Shown in pieces: positions 52,721-61,935 of a stretch of DNA of 64,000 bases (position 1 is the stretch's first letter; each line of letters opens with the position of its first letter). The stretch covers positions 1 through 64,000 of the forward strand of contig CAISJD010000158.1 in assembly GCA_903885605.1 (NCBI GenBank), given 5' to 3'. Below the pieces are notes generated by a model. The model worked only from the letters and a program-made list of their open reading frames with translations. It searched no databases and had not been told where the DNA came from. A program made the position numbers and the translations under genes. This stretch comes from an uncultured Chthonomonas sp. GTDB lineage: Bacteria > Armatimonadota > Chthonomonadetes > Chthonomonadales > CAJBBX01.

Positions 52721-54319
52721 TTGGCCGACCGCGTCACGATCTACGATACGACCCTCCGCGACGGCTCGCAGGGCGAGGGGATCAGCTTTTCCATCGAGGA
52801 CAAGCTGCGCATCGCCCACAAGCTGGACGAGTTCGGCGTCGACTACGTGGAGGCCGGCTGGCCCGGCTCCAACCCGAAGGACGACGAGCTCTTTCAGCGC
52901 CTGGCGGGGGCTCCGTTGACCAGGGCGCGTCTGGCCGCGTTCGGCAGCACCCGCCGCCCCAGGACCCCCGCCAATGAGGACCCCACCCTCCTGAGCCTCG
53001 TGCGCGCCTCGGCTCCGGTCTGCACCATCTTCGGCAAGTCGTGGGATATGCACGTCACCCACGCCCTGAAGGTAAGCCTGGCCGAGAACCTGGAGATGAT
53101 CGCCGACTCGGTGGCCTACCTGCGCGGGCATGTCGACGAGGTGGTCTACGATGCCGAGCACTTCTTCGACGGCTACAAGCGCAACCCCGATTACGCGATG
53201 CGTACCCTTGCAGCCGCCCACAAGGCAGGCGCGTCGGCGCTGGTGCTCTGCGACACGAATGGCGGATGCCTCCCGCACGAGGTGGCCGAAATCACCGAGG
53301 CCGTGGTGGCCCGGTTCGGAGGCATCGTGGGCATCCACACGCACGACGACTCCGGGTGCGGCGTGGCGAACGCTCTGGCAGCGGTTCGGAGCGGCGCCCG
53401 GCACGTGCAGGGGACCATCAACGGTTACGGAGAGCGGTGCGGCAACGCGAACCTCTGCGTCGTGGCGCCCAATCTGCGGCTCAAGCTGGGCATGGAGTGC
53501 CTGGAGCCCGACGCGCTGCAGCATCTGACCGGCCTCTCGCAGTATATCGACGAGGTGGCCAACCTGTCGCCGACCGGCCGGCAGCCCTACGTCGGCAAGA
53601 GCGCCTTCGCCCACAAGGCCGGCGTGCATGTGGACGCCGTGCTGAAGCACCGCGCCACGTATGAGCACATCGATCCCGAGCAGGTGGGCAACTCCCGGCG
53701 GATGCTCGTGTCGGAGCTGTCCGGCGGCAGCATGGTCGTCAACAAGGCGGCCGAGCGGCATATCGACCTCCAGAAGAAGTCGCCCGAAACGCGCCACCTG
53801 TTGCGCCGGGTCGCCGACATGGAGAAGGACGGCTACTCCTTCGAGGGCGCCGAGGCCTCCTTCGAGCTGCTGCTGATGAACGCCATCGGCACCTACCGCA
53901 GCCTCGTGGAGATCAGCGGCTTCCGCGTCATCGTCGAGAAGCGCAAGGGCGAGGAACCCACCACGGAGGCGACCATCAAGCTCTCGGTCGACGGCCTGCA
54001 GCGGCTCACCGTGGCCGAGGGCGACGGTCCCGTCCATGCGCTGGATACCGCGCTTCGCAAGGCGCTGCTGGAGTTCTATCCACAGCTGGAGGGCATCTGG
54101 CTTACGGACTTCAAGGTCCGCGTCGTCAACGTTCGCGCGGGTACCGCCGCACGGGTCCGGGCCATCGTGGACTCCTCCAACGGCGATACCACGTGGAGCA
54201 CCGTGGGCGTCTCGCACAACATGGTGGAGGCCGGCTGGCACGCACTGCTGGACGGCATCATCTACGGCCTGCTTCGCGCCGGTGTGCAGCCATACAGCGC
54301 CGCCGGCGAGGGCGCTTAG
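52721..54319 (+). CDS. cimA: (R)-citramalate synthase
   Basis: 532 aa LeuA-like enzyme making citramalate from pyruvate and acetyl-CoA, the threonine-independent start of isoleucine synthesis. TIYDTTLRDGSQGEGISFSIEDKLRIA, EAGWPGSNPKD, KSWDMHVTHAL, IHTHDDSGCGVANA and INGYGERCGNANL are CimA-specific rather than LeuA. C-terminal allosteric LeuA_dimer domain. TTG 52721 with AAGGTGG 6 nt upstream is the best start. No ilvA lies in the window, consistent with this route. Confidence 0.95.
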   Translation: MADRVTIYDTTLRDGSQGEGISFSIEDKLRIAHKLDEFGVDYVEAGWPGSNPKDDELFQRLAGAPLTRARLAAFGSTRRPRTPANEDPTLLSLVRASAPVCTIFGKSWDMHVTHALKVSLAENLEMIADSVAYLRGHVDEVVYDAEHFFDGYKRNPDYAMRTLAAAHKAGASALVLCDTNGGCLPHEVAEITEAVVARFGGIVGIHTHDDSGCGVANALAAVRSGARHVQGTINGYGERCGNANLCVVAPNLRLKLGMECLEPDALQHLTGLSQYIDEVANLSPTGRQPYVGKSAFAHKAGVHVDAVLKHRATYEHIDPEQVGNSRRMLVSELSGGSMVVNKAAERHIDLQKKSPETRHLLRRVADMEKDGYSFEGAEASFELLLMNAIGTYRSLVEISGFRVIVEKRKGEEPTTEATIKLSVDGLQRLTVAEGDGPVHALDTALRKALLEFYPQLEGIWLTDFKVRVVNVRAGTAARVRAIVDSSNGDTTWSTVGVSHNMVEAGWHALLDGIIYGLLRAGVQPYSAAGEGA

Positions 54320-55657
54320 GTGCGCCGCCCGCCGTTGCTGGGCCTGCCCGTCGTGGCGGTCGATCCGGGTTCCCCGGCGCATGACGCAGGCATCGCGCCC
54401 GGCGACCTGGTCCGCGCAGTGGACGGCGTCCCGATCAGCGACCTGCTGGACTTCCAGTTCCGCACGGCCGACGGCGCCCGCACGCTCACGGTAGTGCGCG
54501 GCGGCGCCGACCTGGAGCTACGGGTGGCCTTTGAAGCGGGGGAGGACGCGGGCCTGGAGTTCGGTGAAGAGTTGGCCGACGGCATCCACTCCTGCGTCAA
54601 CAAGTGCGTCTTCTGCTTCATCCACCAGATGCCGCGGGGCATGCGCCGCTCACTCTATGTGATGGACGACGACTTCCGGCTCTCCTTCACCCACGGCAAC
54701 TACGTCACGCTCACGAACCTGACGCCGGAGGAGTTCGACCGCATCCTGGAGCAGCGCCTGTCGCCGCTCTATGTCTCCGTGCATGCCACCGATCCCGACC
54801 TGCGCGGCCGCCTGCTGGGCAAGAAGGAGCCCGCGCCGATCCTGCCCGCGCTACGGACGCTGGCCGAGCATCGGATCGATGTCAACGCTCAGGTGGTGCT
54901 ATGCCCCGGCCTCAACGACGGTGCGGCCCTGCGCCGGACCGTGCATGAGTTGGCCGAGCTCCACCCCGGCGCCTCGGGCCTGCGTTGCGGCGTGCAGTCC
55001 GTGGCCGTCGTGCCGGTGGGTCTCACGCGTTTCCGGGAGCGTCTGCCGAAGCTCGAGGCCGCCGATGCCGCCTACGCCGCGGCCATGCTGCGCGAGGTCA
55101 CCCGCTGGGGCGTCGCCCTGGCCCGGCGCATCGGCACCCGCTTCGTCTGGCTATCGGATGAGTGGTACAACCTGGCCGCCAAGCCCGTGCCCTCGGCCCG
55201 GCACTATGAGGATTTCCCGCAGTACGAAGACGGCGTGGGCACGATCCGCTCCTTCCTCGACGCCGCCCGCCGGGTGGAGCGCCGCCTGCCGCCCGAGGCC
55301 GCCGCGCCGGTGACGGGGTCTGTGATCACCGCAAGGCTGGCCGCTCCGGTGGTCTCCAGCTTCGTGGATCGCCTCAATGCCGTGGAGGGCGTCTCCCTGC
55401 AGACGCTCGTCGTTACCAACCGCTTCTTCGGTGATACCATCAACGTGGCAGGCCTGATGACCGGTCAGGACATCCTCGCCACCCTTTGCGAACATCCCGG
55501 CCCCGGCCCTGTCTACCTGCCCTCCATCTGCGTGAAGGATGGCGACATCTTCCTGGACGATATGACGGTGGGCGGCCTCGCCTCCGCCACGGGCCGCCGG
55601 ATCATCATCGTCGATATCACCCCAGCCTCCCTGGCGCAGGCTGTCGGCCTCCTCTAG
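54320..55657 (+). CDS. DUF512 protein: PDZ domain plus radical-SAM-like Fe-S domain
   Basis: 445 aa. N-terminal PDZ-like module (VVAVDPGSPAHDAGIAPGDLVRAVDG), a cysteine motif CVNKCVFCFI near residue 92 that recalls radical-SAM CxxxCxxC, a TIM-barrel-like middle (FTHGNYVTLTNLT, PLYVSVHATDPDLR, VVLCPGLNDG) and the C-terminal DUF512 region. Family members are widespread but uncharacterised. It begins with GTG directly after the cimA stop behind GAGGG, so it closes the operon. Confidence 0.9.
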   Translation: MRRPPLLGLPVVAVDPGSPAHDAGIAPGDLVRAVDGVPISDLLDFQFRTADGARTLTVVRGGADLELRVAFEAGEDAGLEFGEELADGIHSCVNKCVFCFIHQMPRGMRRSLYVMDDDFRLSFTHGNYVTLTNLTPEEFDRILEQRLSPLYVSVHATDPDLRGRLLGKKEPAPILPALRTLAEHRIDVNAQVVLCPGLNDGAALRRTVHELAELHPGASGLRCGVQSVAVVPVGLTRFRERLPKLEAADAAYAAAMLREVTRWGVALARRIGTRFVWLSDEWYNLAAKPVPSARHYEDFPQYEDGVGTIRSFLDAARRVERRLPPEAAAPVTGSVITARLAAPVVSSFVDRLNAVEGVSLQTLVVTNRFFGDTINVAGLMTGQDILATLCEHPGPGPVYLPSICVKDGDIFLDDMTVGGLASATGRRIIIVDITPASLAQAVGLL

Positions 55658-55700
55658 CCGCCCTCGGCACGGCCTTCTCCCACCGCCGCCTGCGCCCCTT

Positions 55701-55759
55701 CAGGTTCTACGCCAGTTGCGTAGAACCTGTTGACATCTGCCTCCATATTGGTGTACAAA
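55701..55759 (+). promoter_or_regulatory. Promoter with overlapping inverted-repeat operator for imuB-dnaE2
   Basis: A perfect inverted repeat, caggttctac-N9-gtagaacctg (55701-55729), abuts a consensus TTGACA (55730-55735). An 18-nt spacer leads to TACAAA (55754-55759). The start would be near 55766, 39 nt before imuB. The placement suits a repressor; given the mutasome genes, LexA is the obvious candidate, but the repeat is not a known LexA consensus. Confidence 0.7.
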
Positions 55760-55804
55760 GATGCGTGTACTACCGCTCTCTGTCTACTCCAATGGGGTGC
55801 TCGC

Positions 55805-57223
55805 ATGTCCGTCGCGTGTTTCATCGTTCCGCATATGGGCGTCGTCGCTGCGTGCCGCCGCAGGCCGGATCTGGCCGGCTCGCCCCTGGCGTTGGTCGAT
55901 GAGAAAGGGCGCGTGGTCACGGTCTCGCCCGAGGCCGATCGGGCGGGGGTGCACCTGGGGCAGGCCGAGACGGCGGCGCGCTCCCTGTGCCGCGACCTGG
56001 TCGTGGTCCCGTATGACCGCGAGGGCGCGGATGAGGCGGCCCGGGAGATGTGGGACATCCTGGCCGTGGAGACCTCCTATGTGGAGCCTTCCTCGCCGGA
56101 GGTCTGCTATGCCGAGATCGCCGGGTTGCAGGTGCTGGAGCGCTCCGAGGTGGCCGCGGCGGCCATCCGCAGGCAGTTGGGCGGCCCCGTGCATGTGGGG
56201 CTCGGGCGTACGCTGTTCGTGGCCCGCATGGCCGCCCGGCAGGCGCGCGACGGGGTGGTGGCGGTCCCGTCCGGCATGGAGGCCGCCTTTCTGGCCCCCA
56301 TCCCTCTGGCAGGTGTGGAGGAGCTGGAGGGCAAGCTGAAGGATGCCCTGGCGCGGCTGGGCGTGAAGACGCTGGGCGACGTGGCCGCCCTGGACCGGCA
56401 AGACCTGAACCGCCGCTTCAAGGCCAACGGGGAGAAGCTCCGCGCCCTGGCATCCGGCGGTCCCCGGACGCCGGTTCGCCCCGTCTGGCCGCCCAGGTTC
56501 GTGGAGCGGCGCGCCCACTTCGACGACCGGGAGGTGGAGGACCTGCTCCTCATCGAGGAGGCCATGCGCCGATGCGCCGCCTCGGTCTCCGAGACGCTGC
56601 TGGCGGGGCACGAGTTCTGCCGGACCCTTACGCTCAGTGTCCGCTTTGCCGATAACACCTGGCAGGCCCTGCCGGAGCGCCTGGCCCTGCCGCTGAACAG
56701 GCCCGAACCCCTCTACCGCGCAGCGCTCCGTCTCTACAAGCGGATGGAGCCCGGGCGGCCCATCACAGAAGTGCGCCTCAGGGCCGCGGACCTGGGTCCT
56801 GCGGGCGGCATCCAGCTGGCCCTGCTGGATGACAACCAGTCCCAGCGCGGCCTCCCGCACGAGAGGAAGCGGCGCCTGCATAAGGCGCTGGAGACCATCG
56901 GGAAGCGGTTCGGGGCCGCCTGTGTGCGGCACGCCGGAGGCTTCGATACGGGCGGCAGGACGGACCTCTGGACCTACCCGCTGGGGCATCGCATGAACGT
57001 GCCGGTGGATGTGGTCACCAATGACGCCGGCGAGCCCGTCCGCTATCGCCTGCGTGAATGCTCCTGGGATGTCACCTCCATACAGAACCGATGGTGCGAA
57101 GCGGAATGGGATTGGGAGCGCATGCGCGAGCGCACGATCTACCGTGTGGAGACATGGCCCGCCGGCCTGTGCGAGCTTTCCAAGCAGGACGGTTCCTGGC
57201 GCATCGCCGCCATTGCCGACTGA
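55805..57223 (+). CDS. imuB: ImuB-like Y-family polymerase homologue, catalytic Asp residues missing
   Basis: 472 aa. The Y-family fold is visible (palm 1-~170, HhH VEELEGKLKDALARLGVKTLGDVAAL near 180-205, little finger to ~370) with a C-terminal ImuB-type tail (RECSWDVTSIQNRWCEAEWDW...RVETWPAGLCEL). The first active-site block, normally HxDxDxFyasVE, reads IVPHMGVVAACR, and the SxDE block reads SSPEVCYAE; so the metal-binding acids are lost, as in ImuB. ImuB acts as the scaffold of the DnaE2 mutasome. ATG 55805 is the start. dnaE2 follows by 10 nt; no imuA is present. Confidence 0.88.
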   Translation: MSVACFIVPHMGVVAACRRRPDLAGSPLALVDEKGRVVTVSPEADRAGVHLGQAETAARSLCRDLVVVPYDREGADEAAREMWDILAVETSYVEPSSPEVCYAEIAGLQVLERSEVAAAAIRRQLGGPVHVGLGRTLFVARMAARQARDGVVAVPSGMEAAFLAPIPLAGVEELEGKLKDALARLGVKTLGDVAALDRQDLNRRFKANGEKLRALASGGPRTPVRPVWPPRFVERRAHFDDREVEDLLLIEEAMRRCAASVSETLLAGHEFCRTLTLSVRFADNTWQALPERLALPLNRPEPLYRAALRLYKRMEPGRPITEVRLRAADLGPAGGIQLALLDDNQSQRGLPHERKRRLHKALETIGKRFGAACVRHAGGFDTGGRTDLWTYPLGHRMNVPVDVVTNDAGEPVRYRLRECSWDVTSIQNRWCEAEWDWERMRERTIYRVETWPAGLCELSKQDGSWRIAAIAD

Positions 57224-57233
57224 GGCGGAGCCA

Positions 57234-60200
57234 ATGTTCGTCCATCTGCACACCCATAGCCCCTACAGCTTCCTTGACGGCGCCACGGAGGTCGAGCGCC
57301 TGGTCCGCCGCGCCGCCGAGCTGGGCATGCCCGCCATGGCCCTCACCGACCACGACAACCTCTGCGGCATGGTCAAGTTCACGTCCGCCTGCCGCAATTA
57401 CGGCGTCCGGCCCATCCTGGGCGCCGAGGTCACCATGGAGGACCAGAGCCATCTCACGCTCCTGGCGCTGGATTCCACCGGCTACTCCAACCTCTGCTCC
57501 CTGCTGACCCGCACCCATGCCAACGGGGGGCGCCTCAACCCGCTGCTGCCCTGGAACGCGCTGCCCGAGCGGGCCTCGGGCCTCGTCTGCCTCACCGGCT
57601 GCCGCAAGGGGCAGATACCCTCCCTGGTGCGCCGCCGCGAGCACGCCCAGGCCGCAGAACGCGCCATGGAGCTGCGCCGCATCTTCGGCCGGTCGGGGCT
57701 GGTGGTGGAGATGCAGGATGACATGACGCCCGACAGCCGACGCGTCTGCGCCGACCTTCAGGCACTGGCGGGGCAGCTCGGCGTGCGCGCCGTGGCCACC
57801 AACAACGTGCACCATGCCGGCCGCGACGGCTACGCCACCTACGACATCCTCAAGTGCATCCAGGCCTGCATCCCGGTCTCGGAGCCGCACCGGAACCGGC
57901 CGCTGAACGCCGAGCGCTACCTCAAGTCCGCGGCCGAGATGGAGGATCTCTTCGGCTGGGCGCCGCAGGTTCTGGCCGATACGGCCTCCGTGGCCCTGGA
58001 GTGCGGCGACGTGCTCCCCTCGGCGTGCGATATCACACCCCGCTACCCCGTGCCCAACGGAGGCGACGACGCCTCCTACCTGCGTCACCTCACCTACAAG
58101 GGCGCCGCCTACCGATACGGCCCCCTCAGCGACGCAGTGCGGACGCGCATCGAGCACGAGCTGGCGCTCATCATCGAAATGGGCTATGCCGGATACTTCC
58201 TCATGGTCTGGGACATCGTGCGCTGGGCGAGGCGGCAGGGCATCCGATGCACCGGCCGGGGCTCCGCCGCCGACTCCTGCGTGGCCTACTGCCTCTACCT
58301 GACGGATGTGGATGTCATCTCGCGCAACCTCCCCTTCGCCCGTTTCCTGGTGCCCGGCAAGACGCCGGATATCGACATCGACTTTCCAAGCGATAAGCGT
58401 GACGATGTCTTCCGGCATATCGCGGAGCTCTACGGCCAGGAGTGCGTGGGCATGGTCTGCACCTTCCACACCTTCTGGTCGCGGTCGGCCGTGCGCGACG
58501 TGGGCAAGGCGCTGGCCCTGCCCACCGAGGCCCTCAACTTCCTGGCCAAGCGGCTACACCACAGCGTCCGCGCGGATCGCATCTCGGAGGCCTTCGACCG
58601 CTTCTCCGAACTGCGCGAGCACAAAGCCCTCCGTGAGCGGTTTGAGCTGCTCATGCGCCTCTGCAAGGGCCTTGCCGGCTTTCCGCGGCACATCGGCACG
58701 CATTCGTCCGGCATCGTCATCAGCCGGATGCCGCTGGAGCGCATCGCGCCGCTGCAGCCCTCGGCGCGGGGCATCACGCGCATCTGGACGCTGGACAAGG
58801 ACGATGCCGAGGATATCGGCGCCATCAAGTTCGATGTGCTCTCCCTGGGCGCACTGGCCGCGGTGGGCGACGCCGAGAGCGAAGCGCGGCTCCACGACCC
58901 CGGCTTCAGCTATGACCGCATTCCCTTCGACGACCGCGAGACCTATCGCATGCTCCAGGCCGGCGCGGCCGTGGGCACGTTCCAGTTCGAGAGTTCCGCC
59001 CAGATGTCGCTGGCCGTCACCCTCCACCCGCGCCACTTCGAGGACCTGGTGGCCGCCGTGGCCCTCATTCGCCCGGGGCCGATCCGCGGCAATGTGGTCC
59101 GCCGGTTCGTGGGCTGCCGCAACGGATGGATGCGGACCGATGTGCTACACCCGGCCCTGCTCAAGACGCTGGCCAAGACCTACGGATGCATCGTCTTCCA
59201 GGAGCAGGTGAACGATGTGGTCGCCGCCATGACCGGTTGCTCGGACGCCGAGGCGGACAAGTTCCGCAAGAGCCTCACCAAGTACGACCGCACCGGCGCC
59301 ATGGATGACGCCCGCACCACCTTCGTGACCCGGGCCATGGAGCGCCACCCCGACCTGACCGACGATGCGGCCAACTCCATCTTCGACCAGATCGAGGGCT
59401 GGAGCGGCTACGGCTTCACCGAGGGGCACGCGGCCAGCTTCTCGGTCACCGGGTACCGCACGGCCTTCCTCTCCACGCACCACCCAGCCGAGTTCTTCTC
59501 AGGCATCATGAACCACCAGCCCATGGGCTACTACGCCAGCAACACGCTGGCCTCCGAGGCGCGGCGCCGGGGCGTGCGCGTGCTGCCCGTGGATATCAAC
59601 ATCAGCGACGACAAGTGCCGCGTGCCGGACCCGGCCACCATCCGCCTGGGGCTGCGCATCGTTGAAGGGCTGGCGGAGGAGGATATCGAGGCCATCCTGG
59701 CGGCGCGCGGGCAGGAGCCCTTCGTCTCGCTGCTGGACTTCTGCACGCGGGTCGTGATGCACCGCGACCGGCTGGAGAACCTGCTCCTCTGCGGTGCGTT
59801 CGATAGCCTGCACGAGGTGCGCCGAGGGCTCCTCTGGCGGCTGGATGAGACCCTCTCGCTGGCCTCGGTCCGGCGCATGGCGGCTGCGAACGCGCCCGGC
59901 ACGCTGCCGCTGGAGCCGCCCGGCGCATCGGAGACGCCCGTGGCCTGGGATGTGCCGGACTTCAGCGTCTGGGATCGCTTCCTCTGGACCTGGCGCGTCA
60001 CCGGCGTCTGCGCCGAGTGTCACGTGCTGGCCTACATGCGCGACTGGCTGGCCACACGCGGCGTCATGACGGTGCAGGAGGCCCTGGCGGTCCGGCCGGG
60101 GACGCGAGTGAACGTGGCAGGCATCAACGTGCGGCCCCACCGCCCACCCACGCGCTCGGGCCGCACGGTGCTCTTCACCCAGGTTGAGGATGAGACCGGC

Positions 60201-60437
60201 CTGCTCCAGGCGACCTGTGCCGGTGAGGCGCTGGACCCATGCACACCCATCTTCCTCACGTCGCCCGTGGTCATCGTCCGGGGAGCCATGCAGAGCAAGG
60301 GCTCCGGCATGAGCATGAAGGTGGAGAAGGTGCGGAGCCTGGCCCTACGGGACATGACGACTGCGGGAGCCACGCCCCAGCCGCCGCCCGAGATGGCTCC
60401 GGAACTGGAGAAGTTGCTGGTGCAGGTGAGCCGGTAG
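57234..60437 (+). CDS. dnaE2: Error-prone DNA polymerase III alpha-like subunit
   Basis: 1067 aa C-family polymerase. PHP domain (HLHTHSPYSFLDG; MALTDHDNLCGMVKF), active-site acids in GKTPDIDIDFPSDKRDD (near 385), GFPRHIGTHSSGIVIS, and YGCIVFQEQVNDV, then a C-terminal OB fold (VNVAGINVRPHRPPTRSGRTVLFTQVEDETG). Length and the RxGxxSP-like features fit DnaE2 of the translesion mutasome, as does the adjacent imuB. ATG 57234 replaces the listed 57009. It ends 7 nt before the converging maf gene. Confidence 0.95.
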   Translation: MFVHLHTHSPYSFLDGATEVERLVRRAAELGMPAMALTDHDNLCGMVKFTSACRNYGVRPILGAEVTMEDQSHLTLLALDSTGYSNLCSLLTRTHANGGRLNPLLPWNALPERASGLVCLTGCRKGQIPSLVRRREHAQAAERAMELRRIFGRSGLVVEMQDDMTPDSRRVCADLQALAGQLGVRAVATNNVHHAGRDGYATYDILKCIQACIPVSEPHRNRPLNAERYLKSAAEMEDLFGWAPQVLADTASVALECGDVLPSACDITPRYPVPNGGDDASYLRHLTYKGAAYRYGPLSDAVRTRIEHELALIIEMGYAGYFLMVWDIVRWARRQGIRCTGRGSAADSCVAYCLYLTDVDVISRNLPFARFLVPGKTPDIDIDFPSDKRDDVFRHIAELYGQECVGMVCTFHTFWSRSAVRDVGKALALPTEALNFLAKRLHHSVRADRISEAFDRFSELREHKALRERFELLMRLCKGLAGFPRHIGTHSSGIVISRMPLERIAPLQPSARGITRIWTLDKDDAEDIGAIKFDVLSLGALAAVGDAESEARLHDPGFSYDRIPFDDRETYRMLQAGAAVGTFQFESSAQMSLAVTLHPRHFEDLVAAVALIRPGPIRGNVVRRFVGCRNGWMRTDVLHPALLKTLAKTYGCIVFQEQVNDVVAAMTGCSDAEADKFRKSLTKYDRTGAMDDARTTFVTRAMERHPDLTDDAANSIFDQIEGWSGYGFTEGHAASFSVTGYRTAFLSTHHPAEFFSGIMNHQPMGYYASNTLASEARRRGVRVLPVDINISDDKCRVPDPATIRLGLRIVEGLAEEDIEAILAARGQEPFVSLLDFCTRVVMHRDRLENLLLCGAFDSLHEVRRGLLWRLDETLSLASVRRMAAANAPGTLPLEPPGASETPVAWDVPDFSVWDRFLWTWRVTGVCAECHVLAYMRDWLATRGVMTVQEALAVRPGTRVNVAGINVRPHRPPTRSGRTVLFTQVEDETGLLQATCAGEALDPCTPIFLTSPVVIVRGAMQSKGSGMSMKVEKVRSLALRDMTTAGATPQPPPEMAPELEKLLVQVSR

Positions 60438-60444
60438 GCGCGGG

Positions 60445-61068
60445 TCAGGCCGGCGCGGACGCCAGCATCTCCAGCAGATCGTCGATGGGCAGGCCCACCA
60501 CGTTGTGGTAGCTCCCCACCACCCGGTGGACGAAGATGGAGGCCCCGCCCTGGATGCCGTAGGCTCCGGCCTTATCGAACGGCTCGCCGGAAGCGATGTA
60601 GGCCTCGACCTCCTCGGCCGACAGGTCGCGGAACGTGACGTGTGTGCTGACCACACGCACCGTCGCTTCGGGTTCGTCCGGGCCGTCGGCCCACGCCAGC
60701 GCGATGCCCGTATGCACCTCGTGGGTCGCGCCGGAGAGGAGTCGCAGCATCCGCCGCGCGTCGTCGGCATCGCTCGGTTTGCCCAGCACCTCGCCGCCCC
60801 GGTCCAACGGCGCGGCAACGACTGTGTCGGCTCCGATCACCAGCCTGGGACCGGAGGTCTGCCGCCATATCTCGGCTGCCTTCCGGCGGGCCACTACGGC
60901 GGCCACGGCCCGGCCATCGGCCAGGAGGCATGCCTCGTCGGCGCATCCGGGTATGACCTCGAAGTTGAGGCCCGCCGCCAGCATGATCTCCCGCCGCCGG
61001 GGTGAGGCCGAGGCCAGGATGAGGCGCCGCGGTCCGGCGGCCGGGGGTGTTTGCGGGGCGTCGGCCAT
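60445..61068 (-). CDS. maf: Maf-family nucleotide pyrophosphatase
   Basis: 207 aa. LILASASPRRREIM start signature, VIGADTVVAAPLDR, DADDARRMLRLLSGATHEVHTGIAL, and FDKAGAYGIQGGASIFV. Hydrolyses non-canonical or house-keeping pyrimidine triphosphates; subfamily (dTTP/UTP type) is favoured by GADTVV. A ~14-residue Pro-rich N-terminal extension is present. It starts 3 nt after cdsA. Confidence 0.95.
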   Translation of the reverse strand: MADAPQTPPAAGPRRLILASASPRRREIMLAAGLNFEVIPGCADEACLLADGRAVAAVVARRKAAEIWRQTSGPRLVIGADTVVAAPLDRGGEVLGKPSDADDARRMLRLLSGATHEVHTGIALAWADGPDEPEATVRVVSTHVTFRDLSAEEVEAYIASGEPFDKAGAYGIQGGASIFVHRVVGSYHNVVGLPIDDLLEMLASAPA

Positions 61069-61071
61069 GGG

Positions 61072-61920
61072 CTACGAGGGCCAGAGGACGATCAGGGCCC
61101 AGATGGCCGGCCCCGTGGCAAGCAGGCTATCGAACCGGTCGAGCACCCCGCCATGCCCGGGCATCGCCACGCCGAAGTCCTTCAGGCCGACTTCCCGCTT
61201 CAGGCAGGACTTGAAGAGGTCGCCGAACTGGCCGAGTGTCCCGCTGATCGAGCCCATCACCAGCCCGCGCGTCCAACTGCCCAGGAAGATGTGGCCGGCG
61301 ATACTTCCCACCAGGATGGCGGCAAGAAGCCCGCCGATGCTTCCTTCCACGGTCTTGCCCGGCGAGAGCTTCGGCGCCAGCTTCCGGTGTCCCATCGACT
61401 TTCCCACGAAGAGCGCCGCGCTATCGACCGCCCAGATGCTCAGGGCCACGACCATCACCACCGCCTGCCCGGTGTCCATGCCGGGCACCATCCCGCCCGA
61501 AGGGCCGGGCAACGTCCGGAGCATGGAGATGCCGCCGAAGAGGCTCACGTACCAGCCGTGGAGCAGTCCGTGGCCCACGCGGTGCGTGACGTTCAGCACA
61601 CCCGTGCGGTAGGCGACGACAACCTCCATCACCATGGCCGCGATGACCATGACCACCAGGCTGGCCATGACGGTTTCGCTGCCGTGGCGGCCCAGGTCCT
61701 CGGAAAACCTCAGAATGAGCGGCAGGGCCGGGCCTGCCAGGCCCATGGCGCAGAGGATCGGGTTGGGCGTGACATTCTCGCGGCGCGACGCCGCGGACAT
61801 CTCCCAGAGGCCCACCACAGCGACCACGCAGAGAGCCCACGCGAAGGCGAGCGGACCGGCGGCACACAGCACGATGAAGAGCGGCATGCCCACCACGGCA
61901 GTCAGCAACCTTAGCGACAT
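61072..61920 (-). CDS. cdsA: Phosphatidate cytidylyltransferase
   Basis: 282 aa with eight or so membrane helices. Makes CDP-diacylglycerol. The family signature is complete: SPGKTVEGSIGGLLA and SCLKREVGLKDFGVAMPGHGGVLDRFDSLL near the C-terminus. GGAGG precedes the ATG. The uppS and dxr genes that usually flank cdsA are absent. Confidence 0.96.
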   Translation of the reverse strand: MSLRLLTAVVGMPLFIVLCAAGPLAFAWALCVVAVVGLWEMSAASRRENVTPNPILCAMGLAGPALPLILRFSEDLGRHGSETVMASLVVMVIAAMVMEVVVAYRTGVLNVTHRVGHGLLHGWYVSLFGGISMLRTLPGPSGGMVPGMDTGQAVVMVVALSIWAVDSAALFVGKSMGHRKLAPKLSPGKTVEGSIGGLLAAILVGSIAGHIFLGSWTRGLVMGSISGTLGQFGDLFKSCLKREVGLKDFGVAMPGHGGVLDRFDSLLATGPAIWALIVLWPS

Positions 61921-61935
61921 CGGGTCGTGCCTCCG

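Noticed and set aside
55751-55770. GTGTAC direct repeat as the primary SOS operator
   Set aside because: It overlaps the -10 and is a short direct repeat; the perfect inverted repeat next to the -35 is the stronger candidate.
57072-58469. 465-aa minus-strand ORF opposite imuB/dnaE2
   Set aside because: Shadow frame with His/Gly/Ala/Arg-rich composition.
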